A DNA stretch of 25,940 bases from Isoetes engelmannii (lineage: Eukaryota > Streptophyta > Lycopodiopsida > Isoetales > Isoetaceae): the NCBI GenBank assembly GCA_011763485.2, contig JAANSK020136679.1:1-25940 (forward strand), in the 5' to 3' direction. The notes below the pieces were generated by a model, which was not told where the DNA came from, did no database searches, and saw nothing but the letters and a program-made list of their open reading frames with translations. The position numbers and the translations under genes are program-made. Positions within the stretch are counted from its first letter, which is position 1. Each line of letters starts with the position of its first letter. Shown piece after piece: positions 1 through 10,510 of the stretch.

Positions 1-1890
1 TCCACCTACCTTGACGTCCCAGTGTACTAGTTTTCCAGTTAATACAAAATTGTCGTTCTTCAAAAAAAAAAAAAAAACAATGCATGGCTTGTCAGATAGC
101 TCCAGCACTGCTGAATTTGATGAAGCAATAAAAACGACCTACTGAAGTCCTGCCTTTGTGGGCCTCAGATTTAAGCTCAGGGCATGCCGCTTTCATCAAA
201 GCATACCATAATCCCAACGCCATTCAAACTCTAGGGGGTTGCTCAATCCGGATGGAAGCGAGGCAGAGAAAAAAAAGCTTGCATGGATCTGCAACTCCTC
301 CTTAGCACTACTCGACTGGAGACGATCTCTGTTCCATAATCGACGGCTGCGGGGAGGTTGAAGAAATTGCCCCTTATCAAGTTCCGTTGAAAACGAATAT
401 TCATGGTTTATTCCTTCGTTTCCTGCAATTGGGCTGTCCAAATCGCATATACCGAGCATATACCACTTTCTCCCCCTCCATGCAAAGGGTATGCCCTTCG
501 GGCAACCCAAAAACATGCAAGCACACCCTCAAGGGCACCTTTAGGCAACCCTCCGTGGTACCTTGTTTTATGATGGGGTCTTACCCCCCTATTTATTTGG
601 GTTTAATGCCCTTGTTCATTGTACTGCCGATTTCATTGTACTGTCTCATCGACAGTGGTCTCAATAGGCCTAAAATTTCTATCTATTTATTGATAGGCAT
701 ATGTCTAATTTCTAGATCATGTTGATTTATTCATAAGTCGGTTCTTTCTAGAAATCCTTTGATTAAGTGAACTATTCCATTCATGCATTGTTTTGCGGTA
801 AGTGCGCACTATTACATGCATGCATGTTTTATATGTATAGCTTTCATGAAGAATGAACTTCAAGCATCGCGATGGAGATTAGAGCCGCTCGCCTTAAATA
901 TCTTACGCCGTTGTATTTGAGCCAAAAGAAAATACGATGTTTTTTTGGACAACCGATTTTTTGTGTCTTGACATGTTTGTGACATGTTTGAGCCATATAG
1001 AAAAAACAAAAACACGGCATTTTTGCGGACCTAGCAGATTTTTCTAGATTTAAGGCTGGCTCAAACATGTACGGCGCTCGGATTAAAGCAAGCAGGCAAC
1101 AAGAGGAGATGAGATTCCAACCTACACAAAGACCATGCAGCAGATACAGCAGCAACACGTGGCCACCAAACCTGAAGGCTAAATGTGGAAACATGGAGCG
1201 TGCTTGCCACACATTTGAAACGGCATTTCATAAGAAATGGCATAGTAATGTAGCTATCATGCTACACTAGGAGTTGTAAGCATATGAGACTCCCTTTAGA
1301 GAAGGGCTGATTACAAATTGCGAAACTCCCTTTAGAAAAAGGCAATTGCTCAATTTCATGCCTGTTGCCGTAAATATCATTTTCTTAACATCACTATCAT
1401 ATCAAAGACAAAAGAGGACCCTTAATAAAAACTCTTGGAACGGAAGTCGAGGTTTTATCAGCATCAGAGAGTCTTTTTCGACATTAGTCTCAAAGAAGCT
1501 TTGCTTGAACCCATTTTACACGCTAGCACAGACGTGTCAATTCAAGAACCAAATTCATTTTTAGTGGTAGTTGAATGCATTCAAAGCCCGTAGGTCCAAT
1601 GTGAACAACATGGGTGCCAGCAATTTAGCATCTAATCTATGGTGTCAAGAAAACATGGGGCCACAGAGATGAGAATCATAGAGGACAGTTGGGCTAAATA
1701 CAATAATGGACATGGCATTTTTGGCCTCTTCGACCCAAATCAAAAGCTTAATTACTGTGTGAACTGGTCTTGCATATCAAAACAAGAGAGAACTATAAGA
1801 AGTTCCATTGCACATTCTGTACACCATGCTTGCTGTTCTTTTTCCCATTTTGCTTGGCACTTCTAGCCTCTGTTACCTCAGAGCTCAACT
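1..1890. other. non-genic flank upstream of the GDSL gene
   Basis: No reading frame here resembles a protein family I know; open frames stay near 120 codons or below and overlap on both strands. Visible items are an A-rich run near 62-77, a GC-rich hairpin at 487-508, and a 20-bp direct repeat at 1288-1307 and 1324-1343. The last 100 bases contain a TATA-like CTATAAG near 1793-1799, about 95 bases before the GDSL start codon, which could be its promoter. That promoter call rests only on motif and spacing. Confidence 0.5.
1288..1343. repeat. short imperfect direct repeat, two copies
   Basis: Two 20-bp copies (1288-1307 and 1324-1343), both built on CTCCCTTTAGA followed by an A/G-rich stretch, lie 36 bp apart and differ at three positions. 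Each copy can also pair with itself weakly (CCCTT with AAGGG in the first). No function is evident. Confidence 0.55.
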
Positions 1891-3515
1891 ATGGTGCCTC
1901 GCATTTGGCCTGCCTTTCTCATCCTCTTCCTAGCTTTGCAGCAATTGCAAGGTAAAGCCTTTTCTCATACTTTTAGACAAAAAAGAACTGCTTATGTTTT
2001 GCCTGTGACTTTCAAATACACAATGTGTTCAGGTCAAGCACATGGATTCGAAGGTCTGTTTGTATTTGGCGACTCGTATGCGGACATAGGTAACCTACCA
2101 CTGACAAGAGCTTGGAAAGAACCATATGGAATTACATGGCCTAGATACCCGACAGGCCGATTTTCTGATGGCCATATACAGACAGATCTTTTTGGTAAAC
2201 CATCTCCTCCTGCTGCTTCCCCAGCTCATTGTTAACTAGTTTTCTTGATAAAGATCCCTCATTTCCTTTTATATAATGATGATAACTTTGATGCAGCTCT
2301 AGTTAATTGTTATATAATTTTTTTTGACAAAGATCCATCATTTTCTTTTTTTAAAGATGACAACTTTGACTTTATTCCATTACAAGAAAGATATCACTTC
2401 ATTTGTATTTACAGTAATTTATCTCCAGAATAGTTTTCGTTATAATTCTTGATATCAACAGCTGCAGCACTTGGAATGCCTCTACCAACAAACTACATAG
2501 ATTTGATCATCCACACAAAGAAGCATGGCATTAATTTTGCTATCTCTGGTAGCGGAGTGACATTTGCTTATGGCTTGCCACCTCTTCCCGTTCAGGTGGC
2601 CCAATTGTCTCATATAGTCAAAGCTGGATATTATTCTAATCAAACATTAGCCAATTCACTTGCCTTGGTATGTGAAGCCGGGAATGACTATGGTGCACAT
2701 CAAGAACTTAAAACGGTACATCAAATTTACCTTGTGCCATTGTAGATTTAGTAATTCAAATGTTATACACATGGCTAGAATAGATTTTAAAAATATATGT
2801 CAGTAACAGAATGTTTTGATTCATGCAGAACTACCAAAACTTTACTAAGGAGGTAGTAGCAGGAATCCTGGGAAACCTAAAAACCCTGTATGATTTAGGG
2901 CTCAGAAATATGATTGTTTTCAATCTGCCTCCTTTTGGATGCTTACCTAACGCTGCAGTCAAGACAAACTATACAAAGTGCACAGATGACACAGACAATA
3001 TACAAGCCTTTCACAATAGTCTGCTGAGCTCTGGTGTCAAAGAGCTCAACAAGCTCCCAGGAGGGCGCTTCATAATCTTGGACCAACAAAAGGCTTTCAA
3101 GCAAATCCTCTTCAATGGAGGTAAAGTAAACAAATTTACCGCATACAGACATAAATCTTCATGACATTTTTAGAAGGATGATTACGGGTATGAGGTTTAA
3201 CAAAGAAAAAAGAGAAAAGAAAAAAAAATCGGTAATAGAATCAGTCGAAACCTAAAGAAAAGCATACTTGTTTGATCTTCAGGGTTTAACAGGACTTTAA
3301 GACCCTGCTGCGAAGGAGTCGGCTCCAATCTATGTGGGGACACGGATCTTCAGAAAAAGAAGCTATATAGCGTGTGCGAGCATCCAGAATCGGCAGTATA
3401 CTGGGACCACGTCCATCCTACTGAAGCCGGATACAGAGCTGTGGTAGATCTCTACCTAAATCATCCTGGTTATGTCGAGTATGCGGACACACTGTCGTCT
3501 TGGTTCGTAAAATGA
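1891..3515 (+). CDS. GDSL esterase/lipase, At5g03610-like, five exons
   Basis: Proposed exons are 1891-1951, 2033-2194, 2462-2715, 2829-3120 and 3283-3515. All introns are GT-AG and the joined length is 1,002 nt, giving 333 residues. A hydrophobic N-terminus (MVPRIWPAFLILFLALQQLQG) looks like a signal peptide, so the protein is probably secreted or enters the endomembrane system. The SGNH-hydrolase blocks are all present: block I FGDSYADIGN with nucleophile Ser35, block II Gly near 104-106 (ISGSGVTFAYG), block III GND at 148-150, and block V WDHVHPTEAGY with Asp298 and His301. LFVFGDSYAD, PYGITWP and GRFSDG follow the Arabidopsis At5g03610/At5g03600 subgroup. Length is slightly under the usual 340-380. 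Family members hydrolyse esters of lipids or cell-wall and cuticle compounds; the substrate here is unknown. The ATG is the first in frame ahead of the signal-like segment. Confidence 0.93.
2245..2369 (+). repeat. duplicated segment inside GDSL intron 2
   Basis: Two copies of a 46-47 bp segment (2245-2291 and 2324-2369) begin TTGAYAAAGATCC and end GAYAACTTTGA, with a T-rich middle. They are imperfect and separated by 32 bp. Both lie inside the 267-nt second intron, so they lengthen the intron without touching the protein. Local duplication or slippage is the simplest source. Confidence 0.7.
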
Positions 3516-3922
3516 GAACAAAGCTATTTTTTGTTTCACATGTTCAAGTCATACGTACAATTACCTAGCCAATGTATATCATATCTTTGTGATGTATACA
3601 GGAATGACCTCCTGCTGCAAATTCAGGGTGGAAGCTGTGCCAACGCGCTTCGTGGAAGCAGCCGACGTGCGAAGCACGCAGGCACTGCGGACACCCTGGA
3701 ATTTGAAGTAAGAGGTCATTCTTGAAACGTGAAGTTGGGATAAAAGAAATTCAAGCGAGTGAAAACATGTGGAATGATAGGTGAAACACGCAAAAAGCAG
3801 GGTGAAACCTGAGTGAAAATTGGAGAGCAAACATTCATTAAAAGAAGATTGGCCACGTGGCGGAGCGTGGTTGACTCCCTGGCCTGAATTTCTTTTATTC
3901 CAACTTTATGTATGGGGAATGG
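3516..3922. other. GDSL 3' flank with an imperfect inverted repeat
   Basis: The start of this stretch is presumably the 3' untranslated region of the GDSL gene. From 3731 to 3910 an imperfect inverted repeat brackets about 126 bp: the left arm 3731-3755 (AGTTGGGATAAAAGAAATTC core) pairs with the right arm 3882-3910 with a few mismatches. Between the arms GTGAAA occurs four times in about 60 bp. It could be a small foldback or MITE-type element, but no clear terminal motif or target duplication was found. Confidence 0.45.
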
Positions 3923-3927
3923 AAATT

Positions 3928-4085
3928 CGTAACGGGTCCATGGTAGACCGTTCGAGTATTCGATCCTCGAATGTGCATGTGGGGTGTTCCCAAGACACAG
4001 GCATAAATGGGTAGAAGCGACTATTCATGAACGTCTATACAGTTTTGTCCAGTTGATTAAGGGCATGTCAGTTAGGAATGTTACA
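3928..4085 (+). repeat. 5' LTR of TRIM 1
   Basis: Terminal repeat of 158 bp ending in GTTACA, immediately followed by two bases and the tRNA-Met primer site. It matches 4242-4393 along its whole length. Most differences from that copy are C/T or G/A transitions. Confidence 0.9.
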
Positions 4086-4087
4086 AT

Positions 4088-4099
4088 TGGTATCAGAGC
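4088..4099 (+). promoter_or_regulatory. primer-binding site of TRIM 1 (initiator tRNA-Met)
   Basis: TGGTATCAGAGC lies two bases inside the 5' LTR. It is the standard plant sequence complementary to the 3' end of initiator tRNA-Met, where minus-strand DNA synthesis starts in this class of elements. Confidence 0.9.
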
Positions 4100-4241
4100 A
4101 AGTCTCGAGTACGAGTCTCCATGGGTGCCTATATGCATGTGTAACTGGGTAACCAACCAGTAAGTGGTATACTGATTAAGTCATTGTCTTGGATGCTTGT
4201 CTTGGATGCTCGAGGACGAGCATAGTTCTAGTGGGAGAGAT

Positions 4242-4393
4242 TGTAACGGGCCCATGGTAGACCGCTCGAGTATTCGGTCCTTGAACGTGCCTGTGGGGCG
4301 TTCCCGAGACACCGGCATAAATGGATAGAAGCGACTACTCATAAACGTCTAGACGACTTAGTTGGTTAGGGCATGTCGGTTAGGAACGTTACA
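4242..4393 (+). repeat. 3' LTR of TRIM 1
   Basis: Terminal repeat of 152 bp beginning TGTAACGG and ending GTTACA. It is preceded by the polypurine tract and followed by the right-hand copy of the AAATT target duplication. Its first 30 bases are nearly the same as those of the TRIM 2 LTRs. Confidence 0.9.
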
Positions 4394-4398
4394 AAATT

Positions 4399-5058
4399 GG
4401 AAAGCCAATTTTCGGGGTCCTGCGGTCGCCATTAGTTGGGAGCGGGTCTTGGCTAGAACTAGAATGGACGACCAATTCTCTTCCTCCACAACAGGAAAAG
4501 TGAACCTTTACCTATTTTGTTGATCGGAATAAGACTGAACCCTGCCACATATCTATCATGAACCTTGCGAAAACAAGGAAAAATACGTGGACAATATGCA
4601 AGAAATACGCGAGAAATATGCAAAGAATCTGATATACAAGGAAGAATGAAGAATACAATGGCCCGGAGGCAAATAGGAACACAAGATACATGCTTAGAAG
4701 GCTCAAGATTGGCGTTGAACTGGAATGGTTCGATGAGAATGAGGCCCCTCTATATATATGTAGACCAATGGTCCAAATCATGCCACTCCAATGGATGTGA
4801 TCTTGCTTAGTGTCGCACATGCGCAAGGTTCTGGAATGTTCTAGGACTTCGTGGAAGTGTTGCGCATATGAGGAAGATGCAAGGGAATGTCTTCAACAAG
4901 TATTGGGACAACACTTGACAAAGGTGTGTGACTTACAACAAGAAGGTTGTGAATTCAAACTCTGTCCTGTGCATACCCTTTTGCATCCGTTTGACGACCA
5001 TCTTTGGTACATGCGAGTATAATGCGCATATGGTATGAATACTCGTATGGTCGTCACA
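4399..5058 (-). repeat. probable 3' LTR and flank of Ty3 fossil A
   Basis: Read on the minus strand, a purine-rich tract (reverse complement of 5059-5070) is followed by TGTGACGACC, which looks like an LTR start whose outer edge is at 5058. Downstream on that strand a TATATATA stretch (about 4751-4759) sits before a GAGGGGCC segment, as in an LTR core promoter. The far end of the LTR could not be placed, and part of 4399-4700 may be ordinary flanking DNA. No host gene was seen here. Confidence 0.45.
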
Positions 5059-6500
5059 CCATCTCCTCCTACGACGGCGTCGAGTCCTCAAGGCTGGAGC
5101 CGGAGTACTTGGACTTGCTTGTCTGGATAACGCCGGTGGAACTCCGCAATCCTGTCAGGAGCATTAATCAGATTCTCGGTAGGTTCTGAGATCTAGTCAC
5201 TTGGAGAGTATCCTTCCCAATCAACAAAGTAATAACCGTCGATGCAGAAACTTAGAGTCCAAAATCTCTCGTACCTCGAACTCCTCGTGATCATCAATTT
5301 CTACTGGTGGAGGTGGTGGAGGAACGCGATCTTGGAAGGGATTAGGTGTGTAGGGCTCCAATAGTAAAACATAAAATATTGGATGTAGATGAATTGTCGG
5401 GGGGAGCTCGAGCCACATCACTGACCAGAGCCGTGATCTTATAAGGACCAAGGGGACGATAGTCAAGCATGTTGCAGGGACGTGAGGTAGAGAGGCCCCT
5501 ACATAGAAACCAGACAAGGTCACCAACATGGAAGGTAGGGGCTTCCTGAAGATGCAAGGCAGCATAATGCTAATAGCGTTCCTGTGCCCGGAGAAGATGG
5601 TGCTGAAGATCTGATTAAAGAGCCTGGAGTTTTTTAAGTCGAGACTCAGCATTAAGATTGACATAGTCATATCCAGTGGCATCAAGAGACCAATGAGGAT
5701 GCTGACCACATTTCAGGAAGAACGGAGTCTAGCCAGTGGAAACATGTACTGAGTTATTATATGCAAACTCAGCTAACGAAATCCAGTTGACCCAAACATC
5801 CTGATAGTAATAAAGCACCGCAAATATTGTTCCAAAGTCTGATTAGTACGCTCCACTTGTCCATTACTCTCTGGATGATGACCGAAAGTCAACGAGCGCT
5901 CAACATGTAATAGCTCTAGAAGTTGTTTCCAAAAACCCGCGACAAAAGAGTTTTGGCTACTCCAAAGTGTCCCGCCATAGGTGAATCATAGTAAGCTTGG
6001 AGAACCCGAAGCCGAGAAGCACCATCTGGAACATACAGAAGTCCATTGCAGAACAAGAGTCCATCTCGAATCTCAAAATGATCATAGTTCGACGTCTTGC
6101 CGAGAAGATGATGCTGATCCAAGATGTGAAAAAGCATCTTCAGCCAATGAATCAGAGGGGAGAGATGCCCGAACAGACGCCAACAAGGATGTATCATGAG
6201 GTCTCTCGAACAAAGGGATCGCCATGAGCTACCGATCAGGTTCTAGAATAACCTGTGATTGTTGATCAAATGCAGGATCATCTGGCTTAAGCTCAAGGTA
6301 GGAGCGTCGAGACAAGGCACCTGGCGTCCCTTGGAGAGTTCCCGGGTAGTAATTGATCACGAAATTAATGAGTGATAATACTTGAGTACGCCACCGCGTC
6401 TGGCGACAGTTGAGCATTCGAGCATACTGAAAATGTTCTAGATTTCGGTGATCTATAGGCTGTGAGGAGATCCTTCCAGGAAACATCTCCACTTCTCGAA
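5059..6500 (-). mobile_element. Ty3/gypsy fossil A, chromovirus type (broken, incomplete)
   Basis: Minus-strand remains of the last part of a Ty3 pol gene. In transcription order they are: the end of RNase H (DHRNLEHF, about 6460, then NYYPGT), the integrase zinc-binding region (GLLYVPDGASRLRVLQ ... DSPMAGHFG, about 6200-5930), the end of the integrase core (about 5900-5710), a C-terminal integrase module (FHVGDLVWF, LGPYKI, about 5540-5440) and a chromodomain start (EEFEVREILDSK, about 5295-5240). The chromodomain places it among chromoviruses. No gag, protease or RT belonging to this copy is seen. It carries several breaks and looks old and inactive. Confidence 0.85.
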
Positions 6501-6519
6501 CATAAGAAGTAACCATTCA

Positions 6520-6955
6520 TCTACACAATCAAGGGTTAGTTCCTATCTAGAACTCGTTCTAGCTGCTACTACTAACCCACGTCCTCGTTGGATCCATTGG
6601 TACAGAGATTACTCATCTTCTCTAGCTAGTCAAGCTGGTGAGTCTTCCTTCAAGGTGGCTGCTCCTTCCCAAAATTGATTTGGGGCAGATTGGGATTGAA
6701 GCCCTAATTTGATACAGCTAAATTTAGCAACTTTCCCTCGTCCCAATCGAATTTGGGCTAAGGCTAATTAATTGAATTAATTACTTGGGTATTAGTTAAT
6801 TAATTAGCATTTTAGGCTTTATTATTTAGTTTGAAATTTAGCAAAGCTAAATACACTTATGAATAATTACTAACGTTCACATGTTCCTAATTATTCATAG
6901 TGGTGTGTCTCGTATTTATACCCTAAAAGGGCGTATAAATGCCTGGAACGTCACA
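6520..6955 (-). repeat. probable 3' LTR of Ty3 fossil B
   Basis: On the minus strand a long G tract (14 C's at 6957-6970 on the plus strand) directly precedes TGTGACGTTCCAGGC. That is the expected layout of polypurine tract plus LTR start, so one LTR edge is at 6955. The body is AT-rich, with an 11-bp perfect inverted repeat (6859-6869 with 6888-6898) and TATA-like TTTATAC motifs near 6914-6940. The other edge is uncertain; fossil A homology ends just beyond 6500, so about 6520 is an estimate. No matching 5' LTR was found in the window. Confidence 0.5.
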
Positions 6956-9900
6956 TCCCCCCCCCCCCCCGGGCTAATGTTGTCTTCAGCATTGGAGAAC
7001 GGTATCCTACTCGAACTAAAGAAGTTTAATATCGGAAGTAATTTACTTAAGGTAATACAGGAAATACAAGTTGATCAGATATCATTGTTCTTGACCGAAA
7101 CTTCTAGAAAAACACAATTCACTTGACAAAAAAAAAATAACATACAATGATAGGCCCTCAGAGAGCCCCTTAGTGAAACCTGCAGACCCCAAGGCTACTG
7201 CTGCTAGCATGCAGAATCACACTAACATTAGTAACTGAAAAAGTTATGGTTGAAGGTGTCACCCCGTATAACTGAACTTGAAAAGGGGATTCCTAGCATG
7301 CCTAAGGGTAGCAAGTCGCCCGGGCATAAGGAATGGCCTCATTCCCATAACAGCCGTAGACGATCGCATCCTATCATGCCTATATGCTTCCCTTTCCTAT
7401 GATGCAACTATTCCAAACTTCATCTGCATGATCCATGTCGGATCGAACACTCAAAAATGCATGTTTACATGTCAGCCAATAAATGTTGAGATACTTCCAC
7501 CGTAGAGAATGGGTTATACCAAGTATCTGGAGTGAGGCACTGATATCCATAGTTGATCATAAAAGGAGACATTCAAGAAGTCTCCTGCTTTGTACTGTTG
7601 TAAAAAAACTTCGCCAGATGAATGTAATCTGCCCACTTCGACTGTTTGTTCCAAGTATAATTCTGAAGCATATTTTCGATCATGTGATTTGTACGTTCCG
7701 TCTGACCATCTGTCTGGGGGTGATAAGACATACTCATGGAAAGCTTTGTTTGGACAGTGCTGAGAAATCTGTCCAACAAGAACTTACAAACTTAAGGTCA
7801 CGATCTGAGACTAACTCTTGGCATGCCATGCAGATGAAAGATCTCCTTTGTGAAAAGATATGTCATATCAAAGGCAGTGATGGTGGTTTGGCATGGTAAG
7901 AAGTGTGCCATCTTAGAGAGTTTATCAACCACCACCATCAAGGCATTATGACCCCTCAAAGTTCGGGGAAGACCTCTTATGAAATCCATGGTAATGACTT
8001 CCCACTTGGCATTTGGAACATCCAAGGGCTCACGCAATCTTGGAACATGCAATTGCTCGGCCTTTGTCTACTGGCAAAGCTGACATTGCTTAATGTACTT
8101 GGCAATATGCTTCTTCATATCGGGCCACAAGTGGCTGCTTCGTATCTTAAAATACGTCTTCATGAACCGTGCATGTCCTGCAATAGGACTATTATGTGTG
8201 TCATGGAGAATAAGCTTTCTGACTCCTGATGATTCTGGAATACATAATTTGTTCTTATAATATGAAAGAGTACCTTCTTTCTTATACTGCTTATAGATCT
8301 CACGTTCTTTGTCTCTTATGGCCTCCTTAGACAAACTATGCCACACTTCTCTCTAGATCTACGGAGATGGTTTGCTCAATAGACTTGCCAAACTCACTTG
8401 CGAGAGTGGAAATAGCATTACAATGAGTTCGGGTAGTCAATGGATGTCGAGAAAGAGCATTGGCAAAACCTCAAAGTTCCCAGGCTTGTAGACCACCTCA
8501 AAGTCCTATTCCTCCAGAGATTCTATCCACCTTCGATGCTTGAGATTGAGGTGCGGTTGGGTGAAAACATACTGGAGGCTTTGATGATCTGTATCAAGCT
8601 GAAAGCGGCAGCCAAGGAGTAGTGCCGTCAAATTCTTAGGGCACGCACGACTACAAGGAGTTTCTGGTCATGTATAGGGTAACATTGCTCCGCATCATTC
8701 ATTTTCTTAGAATCATATGCTCCCTTCTTGCATTAGAAAACCACCCGTAACGATTTTACTTGCATCTGTGTCCACCCATTTATCTTTCTATGGGTCTGAC
8801 AGTGTAAGAACTGGTGCATTCGTTAAAGCCTCTTTCAGTTTACTAAAGAATGACTGAACCTACTCTTTCCATTGTCGGACCTAATCCTTCAATGTTTGAT
8901 GCTTGTGAGATCCGTCAACAATGCTACTCCTTGAGCAAAGTCCTTAACAAACTTACGGTAGTATCCTGCCAATCCAAGAAATTCTAACTTCAAAAACATT
9001 GGTTGGTGCCGGCCATTCCTTGACAGCTTTTATTTTGGCTGGATCGGTGGAGATACCATCTGCAGAAATAATATGCCCTAGATATTCTACCTCTGTGGTA
9101 GCAAACTTACACTTGGAGAACTTAGCAAAGAGCTGATGTCTCTTGAGTTTTTGTAAGGCCATTCGACGATGGCGCTCATGCTCCGCTAGGGTCTTACTAT
9201 ATATAAGAATGTCATCAAAGAAAATAATGACAAACTTGTCAAGGAATTCGCAGAAGACATCATTCATCAACTGCATGAATGTTGCAGGTGCATTGATCAA
9301 GTCGAAGGGCATGATAGTGAACTCATAATGGCCATATCTGATTCAAAAAGCAAACTTATGGATATCTTCTTCCTTGATTCTTATCTAATGATATCTTGAG
9401 CGGAGGTCAATCGTAGAAAAGTACTTAGCACCGTGAAGCTGATCCATAAGATCATCTAGCCTAGGCAGGGCATATCGATTCTTAATGGTATGCTTATTCA
9501 AGACGATAGTCAATACACATACGAAGAGTGCCATCTTTCTTCTTCAAAAATAGGTTAGGTGCTCCAAAAGGAGAGACAGTTGGTCGAATAAAGTCTTGGT
9601 TAAGAAGGTCCTGAATTTTGTCTTTGGTTCTACCAATTCTGGGTTGCTGATTACTAGTAGGCTTAGGTGCGAGGGCAATCTCACACTCTACCCTTCTAAA
9701 AGGTGGCAACTGTTTAATCTCATTGGGGAAAAGATCATAGAATTCATGAAGAAGATTACTAATGGCTGTTGGCAATCCAACAATGATCTCGTCTTGCTTA
9801 GATTGAGGCATTACAGAGGCAACTTTGATAATACAGGTAATCTTGTTCTTTCTTATTGTCTTATCCAATTGTTTCAATGAAATGCACTCTATAATGGGAT

Positions 9901-10510
9901 TAGCCTGATTATCTGCAATTGTGACCCGTGTCCCATTTTGGGTGCAGTGAAGACGACCTCGCGTTTTTTGCAATCAATGTTGGCCTTGGTAGCTGTGAGG
10001 AATTCCATACCAACAACGGGGTCATATTTGTCGATATTCATAATCTCTGCGCCCATAGCAGCTGATGCTCCTGGCAGTTGTATCTCTAAATTAAGGCGTC
10101 TACTTTGAGTATGTCGAATAGCAGCACTTGCTAAAACAACTGGTCTAGGTTTAGACTTCAAAGGTTTAATATGCAAGATCTCAGCCATTCGAGGAGATGC
10201 AAACTTATGAGTACTACTCGTATCCATGAGAAGATGAAGGGCCCACTGTGGATATGACTGTCCCTACTGTGGATATGACTGTGGATTGGCTATCTGCATT
10301 CCTAGCCTCAATAGCTGCAGTTCTACGTCTGCTCTTGTGAATTATGCGCCTCATCCGTTGCACCATGGCATCCATACTTAATGTCTCCTTGTATAGACGT
10401 TGTGGATTTGATCCCTCTAAGATAGTTGTGTAAAGCAAAACTGACATCTAGAAGAGTGCTTGCCCCTCTATGAAAATGGAAATGCCCCTGACGGACATTC
10501 GCTTCCACAC
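6956..10510 (-). mobile_element. Ty3/gypsy fossil B (broken; protease to integrase)
   Basis: Minus-strand relic with the usual Ty3 gene order. From high to low coordinates: a possible gag end (10510-10230), an aspartic-protease-like region (10227-9970), reverse transcriptase (about 9700-8953, with the FFDDILIYSK version of the YxDD box and EVEYLGHIIS), RNase H (DHQSLQYVFTQ near 8570), integrase zinc-binding domain (8346-8068, ending CQLCQ), integrase core (8052-7798, ITMDFIRGLPRT) and its end (7779-7573, HPQTDGQTERTN). About 7500-6971 is a non-coding 3' part leading to the polypurine tract. Having its own RNase H and integrase, it is a separate copy from fossil A. It has many breaks and no coding capacity left. 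Confidence 0.87.

Larger units (their letters stand above)
3928..4393 (+). mobile_element. TRIM 1: miniature LTR retroelement with intact target duplication
   Basis: A 466-bp non-coding LTR element made of a 158-bp 5' LTR, about 156 bp of internal DNA and a 152-bp 3' LTR. The internal part starts with the primer site TGGTATCAGAGC (4088-4099), complementary to the 3' end of plant initiator tRNA-Met, and ends with a purine-rich tract (GTGGGAGAGAT, 4231-4241) against the 3' LTR. LTR ends are of the TG...CA type and the flanks carry an exact 5-bp duplication, AAATT, at 3923-3927 and 4394-4398. Size and lack of coding match terminal-repeat retrotransposons in miniature, which rely on proteins from other elements. 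The two LTRs are about 88% alike by eye, so the insertion is fairly old. TRIM 2 at 24467-24918 is a relative. Confidence 0.93.

Noticed and set aside
844-1270. overlapping frames on both strands as small genes
   Set aside because: No motif, no conserved composition, and the frames overlap mutually on opposite strands.
3928-4393. Cassandra-type TRIM with 5S rRNA in its LTR
   Set aside because: The LTRs lack the 5S rRNA internal promoter sequence typical of Cassandra.
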